Source of the DNA: Allolobophora icterica
Taxonomy: Eukaryota; Annelida; Clitellata; Crassiclitellata; Lumbricidae
Length of the DNA: 64,000 nt
Assembly: GCA_963556255.1 (NCBI GenBank)
Contig: OY744606.1
Span: forward strand, 80,900,431-80,964,430
Direction of reading: 5' to 3'
Shown here: positions 1-10,401 of the stretch, one piece after another
Layout of the letters: every line of letters starts with the position of its first letter
Numbering within the stretch: position 1 is the first letter of the stretch
Translations under genes and position numbers: made by a program
Notes under the pieces: model-generated
Database searches by the model: none
Seen by the model: the letters and a program-made list of their open reading frames with translations, nothing else
What the model was told of the DNA's origin: nothing

Positions 1-1125
1 GAATGGAATGATGATGTAGAGCGCTTTGTTTTGTGACGATGGTGTTCGGTCATGACCGCTTTTTGTCATCACCACTTTTTGGCCCTGTGCTGATATATTT
101 TGTGCGATATGACAGCGTTATTTTGGTTGGATTCAACTCCTACGTGTCATCACCCGACCACCATCATCAACGATTTCCACCGAAGTACCATGCTGTCTCT
201 TTGGCTTCACCTTCCCGGATTCTGACCTGGCACCGGAACGGACAAAGCAGCCTGGCTATTGCGGACTTGATTTGATATGGCGCCGGTGAATCATCGGGTC
301 TCCCTGACGTGGCTTTTGTGTGGCGCTGAGAAATTTCGAAGATTTACATTTGCATTTATCATCCAGGTTGTTATGGGGATTTGCCCTTTCTTATTCACAT
401 CAATGGAAATGGTCCAGACGGCTTTCAGTTGTTGATTCTTACTTGTTTTTTAATGTTAGAATCAATCAGTCGGCTGCTATTTGATAAGAGTTTTTAGCAA
501 AACGCTGGTTAAGTTAGACTGGGCGTTATGAAATCACGTGGTACTTGTGGGAAGGACGGAAATTGTGTGCTGCGTAATTAATATAGCCTGATTGGGTTGG
601 CTGTAAAAACATGGCGTGATTGCAAACTGTGGTTGGAGTATTTGGGGAATGGGTAGAGCTATGACACCGGTTGTGTACTTGCCATCGTCAGGCAAGTGGT
701 GCTGGGTGGCGTGAGGGATCTGTAGATCTCGGCTGATAGGAGGAGATGCCATAGGGCGATGACTTATCTGTGGAGGGCTTTGCATTTGAACGGAGCGTAT
801 GCGTATAGGTCTTGTGATGTATTGCTCGGAACATTTACGACACCTTTTAGAAGCCTAAAGTTCTTTTAAACAGATTTGTGCTATAGTGTCTCTTCGGTGT
901 GTCCTCAAATGTGATGATCATTGGAAACCATCTGACTCCATTTATGTTTCAATGTTCTGTTGATGTAATTGTCAGTTTACATATACAGGTGTTGTTTCGT
1001 CTTTTATAGAGGAAGTATAAATTTCAGTTAAACGTTTTTGCTCATTTCTGTGGCTTCTTATAATTGCTCATTCCATCTTCTCAGCCTTTCTCTTCTCCTG
1101 TTCCGGAAATGCCTGAAGACCATTT
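1..1125. other. Non-coding stretch, nothing recognised
   Basis: I see no coding exon with convincing splice sites, no terminal repeats and no RNA gene here. Short open frames on both strands look like chance. It could be intron or upstream sequence of the split-ends gene further right. Confidence 0.5.
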
Positions 1126-1215
1126 TATTTGTTAGTGATAGCACTTGGACCGAGAGCAGCTTAGAATTGCCGAGTGGTGCTTTTATAAATGTTGAGTTAC
1201 AATTACAATTACTTC
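1126..1215 (+). repeat. LINE 3'-end fragment
   Basis: The segment ends in 'gagtggtgcttttataaatg' followed by a (TTACAA)n-like tail. The same ending (gagtggtgctatataaattc plus a TACAACTACAAT tail) follows a CR1/jockey-like reverse transcriptase C-terminus at 53915-54130. I therefore read this as a short 3' end of the same non-LTR retrotransposon family. Confidence 0.4.
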
Positions 1216-1703
1216 TCACCGCTTCATGTAATCCGTGTCGTGTAGGGAGTTGCCCATTTCTTGTCAGTTGTGCTTGGTGCTCAGACCGTCAAAGTGAAGG
1301 AATAAACCCAAGGAGCTTTGGTGTATGAGACAGGTGCCAGTATCTCTTCAAATCGTAATTGGTAAATAATGTCATAGCGCCTGTTGTAGAAGTTCTATTT
1401 CACAGACTGCACAACATTAGTGCATCACACCAAGAGAAAAACACTGGGTAAATTTTTCCTATTATCTTCTTCATCCTCCTCCTCTTCTTTCTCATGTTCC
1501 CTCCTTCGCGTCTTTCCTCCTGTTCGTCCCAACGTCTGCACTCCTACTTCTGTTGCAGTTTCCATACTCCGTTCCATCAGATGCTTCCCTACCTTTGACC
1601 AAAACCCATGTTATATAAGGAAGAAAGAGTTACTAGCGTATTTGCTAACATTCGTATTGCAACGTTTTTTTCGGTCACACATGCGTCAGTCCTCCTTCCT
1701 TTC
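1216..1703. other. Non-coding, with pyrimidine-rich stretch
   Basis: Nothing gene-like is visible. A CT-rich run (about 1460-1530) gives short low-complexity Ser/Leu open frames that I do not regard as genes. Confidence 0.4.
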
Positions 1704-1912
1704 ACCAAGTGTACACAGTTTGTGGGAAGAACAGGCGATGAGGGAGAGGACGGACCACCCACCCATCCACCCACCCACCGGGTGGGTGGGTGGATGGGTG
1801 GGTGGATGGGCAACTGAGCACCAGACGTTTAGTGCCTGCCGAGGCTTAGAAACTGAAATCGCCGGCACTGCATAACCCATGGCTGCTTAAGGGATCCGTT
1901 CTTCTGCTATTA
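1704..1912 (+). repeat. SINE family A, 5'-truncated, with internal palindrome
   Basis: The segments 'gtgggaagaacaggcgatga' and 'ccgaggcttagaaactgaaa' and the end 'gctgcttaagggatccgttc' align by eye with the 3' half of the tRNA-derived SINE at 2225-2513. The GC-rich centre has been replaced or expanded into the palindrome at 1755-1805. The tRNA-like head is missing. Confidence 0.6.
1755..1805. repeat. 51-bp near-perfect palindrome of CCCA/GGGT units
   Basis: The left arm 1755-1779 (CCAC/CCAT units) pairs perfectly with the right arm 1781-1805 (GGGT/GGAT units) around one base. All cytosines are on one side and all guanines on the other, so the DNA can form a 25-bp hairpin or cruciform, and the G-rich half a quadruplex. 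It sits inside a SINE A copy. Confidence 0.85.
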
Positions 1913-2224
1913 TTTTTATTACCTGAGTTTGCAGATAAAGCAACGATCCGTTGTTCCGAGTCCTATCTATTCGTTCAGGAAGCGTCGTGTAAATATTTGC
2001 TTGATAATCGAAATGTACATTGTCACGTGACGTCGTAGTCCATTAAAAACCACATTCGTTTAGGGTTGTTTTAAATTTTAAAAACCACAGTACAATAGAC
2101 TAGGTTCGTTTCAATCTTGCAGTTGCTATCACAAGATGTCTTTCTTCAGTCATCCTGTTCCATCAGCTGTGTCATCCCTGGCCCTGTGGTCTGTAATTTG
2201 CCACCTGTTAAATTCTGTCTGTGT

Positions 2225-2513
2225 GGGATGCACGATAGTGTATAGTGGTTATCAGGCACAACTGTCAGTAGAGAGGGCGGGCGTTCAAATCCCTGCCAGG
2301 GCAGACATCTGTGCGAGATTTCTGCTCCATCTGCACCCCTTGCCAACTCCGCTAGAACGAGTACACTGACCGTACTCTGTCAGTGGAAAGATGAACCGGC
2401 AAGGGAGATGACTGGCCATCCGCCCTCAAATGCCGAGGCTAAGAAAATGAAGTCGCTAACACTTCATACCCATAGCTACCTCAAGGCTAGCTTAAGGGAC
2501 TGCTTTTCTTCTG
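2225..2513 (+). repeat. tRNA-derived SINE, family A, full length
   Basis: The head carries a box-A-like 'tatagtggttatcaggc' and a box-B-like 'gcgttcaaatccc' at tRNA spacing, followed by a conserved body (muscle 'atttctgctccatctgcacc', 'gaggctaagaaaatgaagtc') and a tail 'cttaagggactgcttttctt'. Inverted relatives are at 32771-33060 and 50841-51124; 3' fragments are at 1704-1912, 31215-31320, 47470-47640 and 55242-55268. The tRNA-like part is a polymerase III promoter remnant, not a tRNA gene. Confidence 0.75.
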
Positions 2514-2617
2514 TTCGTGTGTCTGTGTACTCGGCAAGTTCTGTGAAGTCATTTAGATCAGAGCAGTCTTAGTTTTTCAGATTGCTTATCTTCATATATC
2601 CTGCCTTTCTGTTCCAG

Positions 2618-2660
2618 TCTCAGTGGCCTCTCAGAGCTCAACAAGCAAGTCCAACAGATG
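2618..2660 (+). CDS. Possible 43-nt exon (unknown, perhaps 5' SPEN exon)
   Basis: A strong polypyrimidine tract and acceptor (ctgcctttctgttccag) is followed by 43 nt and a strong donor (atg|gtgagt). With one base completing a split codon it reads LSGLSELNKQVQQM, a plausible amphipathic helix. It ends in phase 0, which matches the phase-0 start of the exon at 32456, the next plus-strand candidate. I do not recognise the peptide, and no domain supports it. It may also belong to a 5'UTR or be a chance signal. Confidence 0.35.
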
Positions 2661-3654
2661 GTGAGTTTGGAGTGCAATGTTGCTTAGTTGTCGATTGATG
2701 GTAACGATGCTGTAGAAGTTGTTTCAGGATTAGATTAAATGAGAGAATATTTCCGAAGCTGAGCTGTCTGACTGCAGACAGAGCATACCAGGTCTCTGCC
2801 TCATTTAACGTATGTATATGCTGCACTGGCTGAGTGATTTTGGAGCTCTACCACGACTGCCATTGTTATTCTCTTTTAGGCTAAGTTGCCAGGTGTTTTA
2901 GCTGTAAAACCATGTCGGCCCGTTGCAGTTGTTTTTACGGGTCTGTCTGGCATTGTAGGGCATAATATTCTCAGCCTTTGTCCTTGCTCTGCCGCCTTCC
3001 CACAGTCGACCAGTTGGGTATTTTCGCTTGGAATTCCGATTAACTACGGGTAGTAAATTCCTCACATATCGGAGCCGTTTCAGCCACCGCACGGTATATC
3101 TAATCGTGTTTCGCGTTAGCTGAATACGGTATACGTGGCCTACTGCCGTCTACTAACCTGGCCAACGGTTGTTCTTTGGTTGCCTGTTGGCTCAGGGTTT
3201 CTTCAAGCTGGCTGTTACTGTTTGCCCAGGATGAAAACAAACAGTGTACTGTACGCGTAAGAGTTCGCTAGTCGTGGGAGAAGCCTGAGACGTTGTGAGG
3301 CTGTAGAGCGCTGAAAAAAATGGCCAATTCTAGGTCAAGAGAATGCTGGTTACGAGGAAATTCGTGTATTCGTGCGTTTGGGCGTATGGGCCGCAGTGCT
3401 TGTCGTGACAAAGTGCACTGATAGTTCGTTTGGCTTTCTGTCTTATCTTCTGTGCGTTTCTTAGTTTCAGTTTATCTAAGTGGGCGAAGTTCCGTTCTGA
3501 TATTTTCGGTGGGTGATGAAGCTGGCAAACAAATGCACGATTATATTTCCATTTTCAAGGCTCACTTGGGTTTTCAATCATTATTCTCTTTCTGCAGTCA
3601 CTGTAGTCCTTCTAAGTGGGACCTTAGGTTGCGGGCACTACTGGTTAGGTAGTA
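2661..3654. other. Non-coding stretch, nothing recognised
   Basis: No exon, terminal repeat or RNA gene is convincing here; probably intron if the exon at 2618-2660 is real. Confidence 0.45.
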
Positions 3655-3775
3655 CTGTCTTCCGGACTGATCTTCTAGAAGTTGACCTGAGTAGGGCATG
3701 GTTTTGGTGTGCCATCGGTTGATGCCTTGTGCGTTAGACACTAGCACAATAGAAGTTACTAATTACAAGTAACAG
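3655..3775 (+). repeat. Dispersed repeat D (plus copy)
   Basis: 'ttgatgccttgtgcgttaga' and its surroundings occur inverted at about 18935-19033 and, more diverged, in direct orientation at 46195-46262. Three scattered copies show an interspersed repeat; its class is not evident. Confidence 0.55.
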
Positions 3776-4700
3776 TTTTTGATTAATGACACTATGTTGG
3801 GACTGGTACAATAGCTTCTGTCTTTATTTAAAGCTTCAAATTTTTAATACTACCTCCACTATCCATACTCTATGTACCAGTCTCAAGTCTGGATAAAGTA
3901 GGAGGTCAATGCTAATCGTCTTTACAAAGATGAATATGCGCTATATAAACCTGATTAGAATTAAAAACTTAGTCTACAGATGTAATTGTTGTAACCGAAT
4001 GTAGGTGTTGTCACCGTATATACACATGTGTTGTCAGAAGCCATCTTCAATTAGCGTTTTGTCACTGATTGCTGGTATACGAGAGCGAGAGCGTCGTGTG
4101 GAAATTGAGCACACTAATATTGTTGATAAGTTTACGCCAGTGTTTCAGTTGACCTAGAAGTTCTGGTGGAAGGTTTCAGTTAGAGTCCAAGGTTTGATTT
4201 ATCCGAATCGTGTGGAAAATCCATTATTCATTTGTCGAAATGAAGCCAATGCGACAGCTGAATGGCAGGGAAAACTGGGGAGCCCTAGATGGCTCTCGTT
4301 TATTTGACTTGGCTGTTTAAAAAGCTCCGGATCCGATTACCGTAAAGTGTGTTTCCAGCCATCGCCCAGTGTTTACAAAGACGTCGTTTTTGTTGATTCG
4401 GCTTTTAGGCGCCTATCTGGGTCGCATTCGCTGGGCGGGAATCTGGAACGAACCGGGGATTGGATTGGGTCGATGTTGGGCTCTCTGCTAATCGACCTAT
4501 TTATTACCTCATGAATTTATAATGGGTCGTACTGCTAACCACTGAGTGTGTTGTCTGGCGGACCAAGTGAACTCCAGAAATTACTGGGGCGTTTTTAGGG
4601 AATTAGAGCACGGGAGACGTTTTGTTAGTTCAGTAGCTGTAGTCGTAGTCATTGGTCATACGAACCTGCCGGTGAGCAGAGAACATAAAGAAGAAGCCGT
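3776..4700. other. Non-coding stretch, nothing recognised
   Basis: Unique-looking AT-rich DNA without splice-bounded coding potential or recognisable repeats. Confidence 0.45.
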
Positions 4701-4707
4701 AGTCTGC

Positions 4708-4809
4708 TATAATATATATATACATATATATATTATATATATATATTGTATATATATATTATATATATAATATATATTCGTTTATATTACCACTATAATA
4801 TATATATAT

Positions 4810-4841
<32 letters not shown>

Positions 4842-4855
4842 AATATATATTCGTT
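4708..4855. repeat. AT dinucleotide-rich microsatellite
   Basis: Long interrupted TATATA runs, with one short duplicated segment ('tatattcgttta' at about 4783 and 4847). The short Ile/Tyr open frames over it are artefacts of the repeat. Confidence 0.9.
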
Positions 4856-4860
4856 TATTT

Positions 4861-5533
4861 TCTTATCACACTGCTTGACATACTGCTGCGTATGTCTGCC
4901 ACATATCTGCACATATCCACATTTATCAGACACTTTCACATATGTATATATGCACATATAATATTATAATGATCTTCCCCCCTACCACTCGCTGTATGAT
5001 CCTATTAGACTGGGGTTCTCCTGCTTCTGTCCGTGCCTTTAATCTTTCCTTTTCCCTCGGGCTTCTCGTACTCCGATTAGTTTGTACTTAGAGAGGCTCT
5101 AGAAATCTTTAACTACAATATAAACTTACTAGACACTGATACACTGTCACAGTGCATATTATGTACACAATTATCTGACACTGTCACAAGGCAGTGACAG
5201 TATGTATGATGATTGTGCACAATGATGTGCTCTAACGTCAGTCATTTCTAAGCTTCAGACTAATTCAATCTGTTTCAACTTCCTTACCAACCGTAGCCAG
5301 ACTTTTATTTTAGTTTCTCTGACTGAAAAGGATTTCAGTTGGATTTTTCCAGTGGATTACACATGTAAAACTATGCTTTTCTTTTCTTGCAGCGACCAGT
5401 AATTAAATAAATAAGCAGCCTTTTAATGATGGCCGCTTGTTTCTCCAGCATCTCTTTTTTTATCAATTAGTTTTAGGCTATGCTTTGGGGATTTTCTGTC
5501 GAGATGCGTCAATGCACGCCTCTGAGTATACAA
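4861..5533. other. Non-coding stretch, nothing recognised
   Basis: Pyrimidine-rich and AT-rich DNA. A 'gacactgtcacaaggcagtgacagt' near 5172-5196 is a small imperfect inverted repeat. No gene is seen. Confidence 0.4.
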
Positions 5534-5536
5534 TTA

Positions 5537-5569
5537 GGCCAAAAAAAATAATGGTGTGTTTCCGGTAAC
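5537..5569 (+). repeat. Left terminal inverted repeat (33 bp)
   Basis: Identical to the reverse complement of 18881-18913. It starts GGCC after the TTA duplication. Confidence 0.8.
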
Positions 5570-6114
5570 CCGACCGAGTCACTTTTTTGGCGCGACTCGG
5601 ATAATTTTGGGAAAATTTTTTTTCGTAACCCACTGCGTGTCAGAGTTACAGATTTCCCACAATTGAAAACATTGCGTTCCGTGCCAGAGGTGCAGAATTG
5701 CGACATTAGGCCTATAGGTGCACTCACTAAAGACGACGACGTTGGGAATCCAGCGATCTTTCTATGAAAATAAAAGCACCGTTAATTAGAGCAATAAATG
5801 GGCTGTAAGTTTCCCACGGTCAGTTTCTACAAAGGTCGGACGTTGGGGGAGGTAATAGGCCCGAAAGTCGGGGATTTCCCACGGTGACTCGCCAGTGTTA
5901 TTTCACAAATCCTTCCTTCGGCATGTAGGCGACGCGTCTTTGAATCCGCTCAACGCAGCTTCCTAACTCTTCTCGCCGTGTATTGACCCCTTCCCTCCTC
6001 CTTCGGCCGATAAGCGGCATGTCTTTGAAGCCGTGTGCCATGATAGCTCTCTATCATGCCTAGCATCCCCCTCTCCCACGCCCCGCTCTGTATAGTCCCG
6101 GTAACGGCAACAGC

Positions 6115-6677
6115 CCTTACAACAGCGGTTCTCAACCTTTTTAATGCGGCGACCCCTTGACAATATTTCCAAAGCTGTGGCGACCCCCAACAGTAAAATT
6201 GATTTTTGCTACCATTATGATGCATTTCACTTCTCACCATTTGACAATCCATACGCATCATACATAATAAATCATTAATCAACAAAACAATTTGCAATTT
6301 TTGATGGTAATAGTTTTGAAAATTTTAAAAGTTAAATTAAGTAAATGAAATGTTTACTTGACGCTTAATATTTATTGTGTACTGTGTAGTGTACTATGAC
6401 TGTACAATTAAGATTAAAAATTTCACTGCCAGCTGTTTAATTTAAAGTTTAAACATTACTTCAGAAAAAACAAAGCTGCAGAAGGCCAACAGTATTATTT
6501 CACATAACTAGAAAACTGATGGAGCTTTGCAATCCAAATTTCTGAAAGTTCCAGCCGACCCCTGACAAATCGTAAGGCGACCCCCGTGGGGGTCGCGACC
6601 CACAGGTTGAGAACCGCTGTCGTAAGGCGACCCCCGTGGGGGTCGCGACCCACAGGTTGAGAACCGCTGCCTTACAA
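6115..6677. mobile_element. SPIN-like hAT MITE with 8-bp TSD
   Basis: The element proper is 6123-6669 (547 bp). It starts cagcggttctcaacc and ends with the reverse complement ggttgagaaccgctg, flanked by perfect 8-bp duplications ccttacaa (6115-6122 and 6670-6677), as expected for hAT. The subterminal 'gcggcgacccctt', 'tgtggcgacccccaac' and 'gggtcgcgacccacaggttg' match my memory of the Space Invaders (SPIN) family, which is known for horizontal transfer among animals including a pond snail. No transposase is encoded, so it is non-autonomous. Its right end is duplicated in tandem. Confidence 0.85.
6571..6669. repeat. Tandemly duplicated right end of the SPIN-like MITE
   Basis: A 49-nt segment (cgtaaggcgacccccg... 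to ...gagaaccgctg) occurs at 6571-6619 and again at 6621-6669, separated by one T. Each contains the palindrome cgacccccgtgggggtcg. The outer copy abuts the target duplication. Confidence 0.9.
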
Positions 6678-7074
6678 CTATATCTGTGAGATCTGCATTT
6701 GAAATAATGATGATGTCAGAGGCAGCAGAGAAGTGTGCTCCTTCCCAGAAAACAAGGTTTGAACAAACATATTACATAGTTAAAACGTTAGAAACTAAAT
6801 AAAAAACGGGAAAACGTCGTTTTTTGTAATAAAAAACGGAAAAAACGGGGAAAAACGAAGAAAGAAAAATAATTCGACTTTCTTGCATCTTGTAGGCCCT
6901 ACTCCAATTTAAAATTAGAACCTTGTTTACAGAATTTAATTAGCAAATAGCACAACTTTATTAGTAAACACTTAATAACATCAATCTACAACAATTATTT
7001 TATTTCTTATAAGTTTGGTTTAATAAGAAATTGAGAAATTAAACATATTGCAATCTTTTCAAATTTAAATTGTA
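6678..7074. other. AT-rich interior of the TIR element
   Basis: Lies between the SPIN-like element and the gypsy element. It contains A-runs with 'aacggg' and 'aacgaag' motifs that resemble those on the other side of the gypsy insertion (18470-18540). No coding potential is seen. Confidence 0.5.
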
Positions 7075-7641
7075 AACATGTGACGTTCGTCGCTCGAGAT
7101 CAACTAACCCTTCATCAGACGTGGTACCAACTTGTGTCGGTCTTACCCGAGACGCTGCTTCGTCGTCGGGCTGGGTTCGGCTCCAGCCAACCGACCTTCT
7201 GGAGTCGCCCGGGTCACTATCCTGTCTACTTCTGCTGTAGACGAGCGGTTCCCTGTCTCCGCTCTCAGTGCCCATTTCTCCAAGAGGAGGTCCCGAGGGT
7301 ATCGCTTGTTTGCGAACAGTGTCGCTGTCAAGCTCCATCTCACTTTCGGACTCTGCCACTGCCGCGGTCGCCGGGTGGGCAACGTCCTCGTCCTCAGGAT
7401 GGCCGTCCTTTAGAACAGGGTTCGCTCTCTTGCCGGCAGGAGTCCTCAGCTTCCTGTGAGATTTCTTAGTCAAAGACTTCCTCTTTTTCTCCGCCTTAAC
7501 CGAACCCTCACGTACCATTCTGCATCTCATGACTCTCGAGTTATCGTCAATAGGGGAAAACTCTGAACGTTCTCTTGTCCGAGAGGACAAGGTGTACATC
7601 TGACGAGTCGTCACGTCGTGCCGTCTCAAACACGCGAACAT
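7039..7641 (-). pseudogene. Gag N-terminus repeated in 3' LTR, truncated
   Basis: Because the ORF of this family begins in the LTR, the 3' LTR repeats the first 187 codons or so. Here the frame leaves the LTR at 7079 and picks up a short foreign C-terminus before a stop. It is not expected to be functional, although the LTR promoter lies just upstream. Confidence 0.7.
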
Positions 7642-9297
7642 CTTGCGATAATATATACACGTGTAATATTAACGCGGTATACTGGTCTCACGACACTCTC
7701 TTCTGATAGGAAAGGTTCTAGGTCTAAAACCTCCCTAACCGCACGCAGAACTGTGTTCCGACCGGCGCACGAGGTGGGCCCTACTTCGCACTTCGGTCAG
7801 TTCTCGGAGCTACGTGTTTCGATCACCAAGTTATTTGCTCTGAATAACGATTGGCTTGAATACAAGATTTTCCTGACTCTATCGTTTTCCTGGTCTTACC
7901 GCACTGTAACCAGTTGTCGGGCGGTCTTTTCCCGTACTGCGGTCTTTCGGTAACAGTGGTCTTTCCCAGTAACTATTTTTAGTTACCGGGCGATGGAGCC
8001 CCTCCAACGCTCCACCGGCGTGTCAGCCATCCAAGTGTCACAATCCAAATGTAACGCCGACCCCGTAAGGTTACCAGAATGTCCTGAATTTTGTTCCCAA
8101 GAATTTCCGAATTTTGGTTCCCTAACGAGGGTCACGCTTACTCTCACAGGTAACCGGACAAGCTCCGATCCTGCCTGTCGCCAAATTTACCCTTATTATC
8201 GTTTTTGTACTAAATCGGGTTTTTCAGGTATCCCGACGGTCACTTCACCGAGTGCCGAAGTCGCGTAAAACTCTCCCAGCCGAGGACGCCGAAATCGCGT
8301 AAAATCCTCCCGGCCGAGTACGCCGAAAGCGCGTAGAACTTCCCTTGTGTCGAGTACGCCGAAAGTGCGTAGAACTTCCCCTGTGTCGAGTACGCCGAAA
8401 TCGCGTAAAACTCGTCTCAGTGGGTAAAACCAAACACTGTCGGATCTTGGAGTTCTTCGAACTCCAAGAGGGATTTCCTTGCCCGACGCCAAATTCACCC
8501 TTGGTTTCAAGGATTTCAGAATTCCAGAAAATGGCTACCTTAAGAAGGTCACCTCTACTCTCATGGGTTACCGGACAAGCTCCGATCGCGGAGTTCTTCA
8601 AAACCCAAGAGGGACTTTCCTGCCCGTCGCCAAATTCACCCTGGTTTTCGATCTCACACTGAATTGGTTTTCCTGTGTATCAACGGTATCCTTCCCCGAG
8701 TATTACTCAGCCGTAGATTTCCCACGATCGGGATCTAGCCCGCTTCGCGATCAACTGAGGGATCGGCGCTGTCGGCCCGTCTCCCAACAGTGAACTTCTT
8801 TAGCTGTACTCGGGATCGCCTGATTATATTATTCGAACGCCCCTTTCGTCCGTAAATATATTTGTACTAACCGGAAACTCGAACTCTGACTCTGTCGTAA
8901 CCAAAATCACTCGCCTACCACACTGAGTGCAGTATATTTGAATCGGTAACTGAATCGCTAACCAACAACGCTGTTGAACAGTATTGCTATGTATGAAGAG
9001 TCGAACCAACTCTTCACGTATAAAGCAGCACACCGTGAGGCAGGCTCTATGCATCCCAAATTAACGCGTCTGCTCGCTATGCGCTGGCTTTACACCGTCG
9101 ATCGGGCTTCCCTATCACGGTCGTTGCCGGACCGTCGCCTATTGAAATTAAATAAAAATTAAATGATCGATGCTGGGTCTTCGCATGAAAAATTAAGAGA
9201 AACGATGCTGTTCCCTTCGCATGTAAACTGAAGGAAAACGATGCTATTCGCATAAAATAAATCTTCCCACTTACGCACTGTGGCCTTGACCGCCACA
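7079..9297 (-). repeat. 3' LTR of gypsy copy 1
   Basis: 2,219 bp, repeated at 15858-18076 with constant offset 8,779. Plus-strand ends are tgtgacgttcg and ccgccaca. The last 563 nt in element sense contain the start of gag, which here runs into flanking DNA. An internal 34-35-bp tandem array lies at 8260-8411. Confidence 0.92.
8260..8411. repeat. 34-35-bp tandem array inside LTR (copy 1, left LTR)
   Basis: About five units of the type 'acgccgaaatcgcgtaaaac' plus a variable 'tctcccagccgagg' or 'cttcccttgtgtcgagt' part. The same array is in the other LTR at about 17039-17190. Copy 2 has three units (34287-34375) and four units (42915-43037). Confidence 0.85.
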
Positions 9298-9310
9298 CTC
9301 TCCCCACCTT
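9298..9310 (-). promoter_or_regulatory. Polypurine tract of gypsy copy 1
   Basis: In element sense AAGGTGGGGAGAG lies immediately before the 3' LTR, the expected position and composition of the plus-strand primer for reverse transcription. Confidence 0.85.
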
Positions 9311-9440
9311 ACTTAGATGCGGAGCATCTCTGCCAAAATCGGGGACCTTAATCAAACGTGACAGGAACATCCCCAACCCAGATCCACTTAGAGAGCAAGG
9401 AACCAAATGCACATTTGGTTATAGGGCGGTCTATCGACAA

Positions 9441-9590
9441 TCTCGGCACCCTGCACGTACGCCAAACACGATGAGAACCGTGATAGCGACAGCCTTTTTA
9501 ATGATGCTTTCGATCTCTCGGCACCCCGCACGTACGCCAAACACGATGAGAACCGTGATAGCGACAGCCTTTTTAATGATGCTTTCGATC
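9441..9590 (-). repeat. Two 75-bp tandem units in the 3' region of gypsy copy 1
   Basis: Units 9441-9515 and 9516-9590 differ at one visible base (ccctgcacg versus ccccgcacg). The same duplication exists in copy 2 at about 41739-41888, so it predates both insertions. Confidence 0.85.
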
Positions 9591-9811
9591 CGAACCACCA
9601 CCCTACTGGCAACCTGTCGTACCTGACAAATCGCCAACCTTAACAGGCCCTCTATCATGAACCTAGGCTCTACCGGACCCCAAGGGCCAGGAGAACTTAA
9701 GGAGAGAAAAGTCGCCCACTGTCTCCCGATCTGGTAACCATTGTCGATCAGTCACACCCGGTATCACTTCAAAATCGTGAAAGCAAAATAATAGTACAAG
9801 TTATCATATTG

Positions 9812-10085
9812 TAGAACCAACGCAATGAAGCGTCCTAGTACTGGAATCTTTACTTGTTTCAGTACTAACCACTAATCCAATGTTTAACCGAAACATATCA
9901 TCAAAAGGAAACTTAAACAGTCATTCACTGACAATCTGTCAAACCAACGCAATTAAGCGTTGCTGGTAGCACCGGTACTGTATGCTCCCAGATACCGCTC
10001 AAAAGAAATACTCTCATCAAAAGGGCAACTGAAACATGGTTCTCGAATAGTCAATGAAACCAACGCAATTAAGCGTTTATCTAGT
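9812..10085 (-). repeat. Three spaced copies of an AACCAACGCAAT motif (copy 1)
   Basis: 'aaccaacgcaatgaagcgt', 'aaccaacgcaattaagcgt' and again 'aaccaacgcaattaagcgt' begin near 9817, 9943 and 10059. Each carries an ACGC...GCGT dyad. The same three lie in copy 2 near 41247, 41364 and 41494. Spacing is about 120 bp in a non-coding part between pol and the polypurine tract. Confidence 0.75.
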
Positions 10086-10143
10086 TTGTCCTAGATACAC
10101 GTCTGCTTCAGAAGGTCACTAACAAGGACTTCTACAGTCGTAG

Positions 10144-10401
10144 TCATCCATCCAAGCGAGGTTTTCGTCTCGTCCGTCGTCCAGGTGGCAATTCTGGATC
10201 AGCGGTCTCGTCTGGATTTTCTGAAGGTTCCTCTGGTTCATGTTCTGCATTAGGATCTTGAGCCAGGACTGGCCAGTCTACTGTAGGTAACTCAAGATTT
10301 CTGTCCCTCTCCGGTAACCAGGTACTCGGAGGTTTACCGTAAAACGGCCTCAATTTATCCACGTGCACAACCATTAGCGTGGATTTCGGACTCTTCTGGT
10401 T
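10144..10401 (-). pseudogene. Out-of-frame pol C-terminal tail (copy 1)
   Basis: The frame reads KSPKSTLMVVHVDKLRPF, then a Pro/Glu-rich tail ending GRRTRRKPRLDG and a stop. 'hVDKLRPf' is typical of the C-terminal end of gypsy integrases. It is in a different frame from the main ORF because the deletion removed the integrase core between them. Copy 2 has the same tail at about 40930-41180. Confidence 0.75.
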
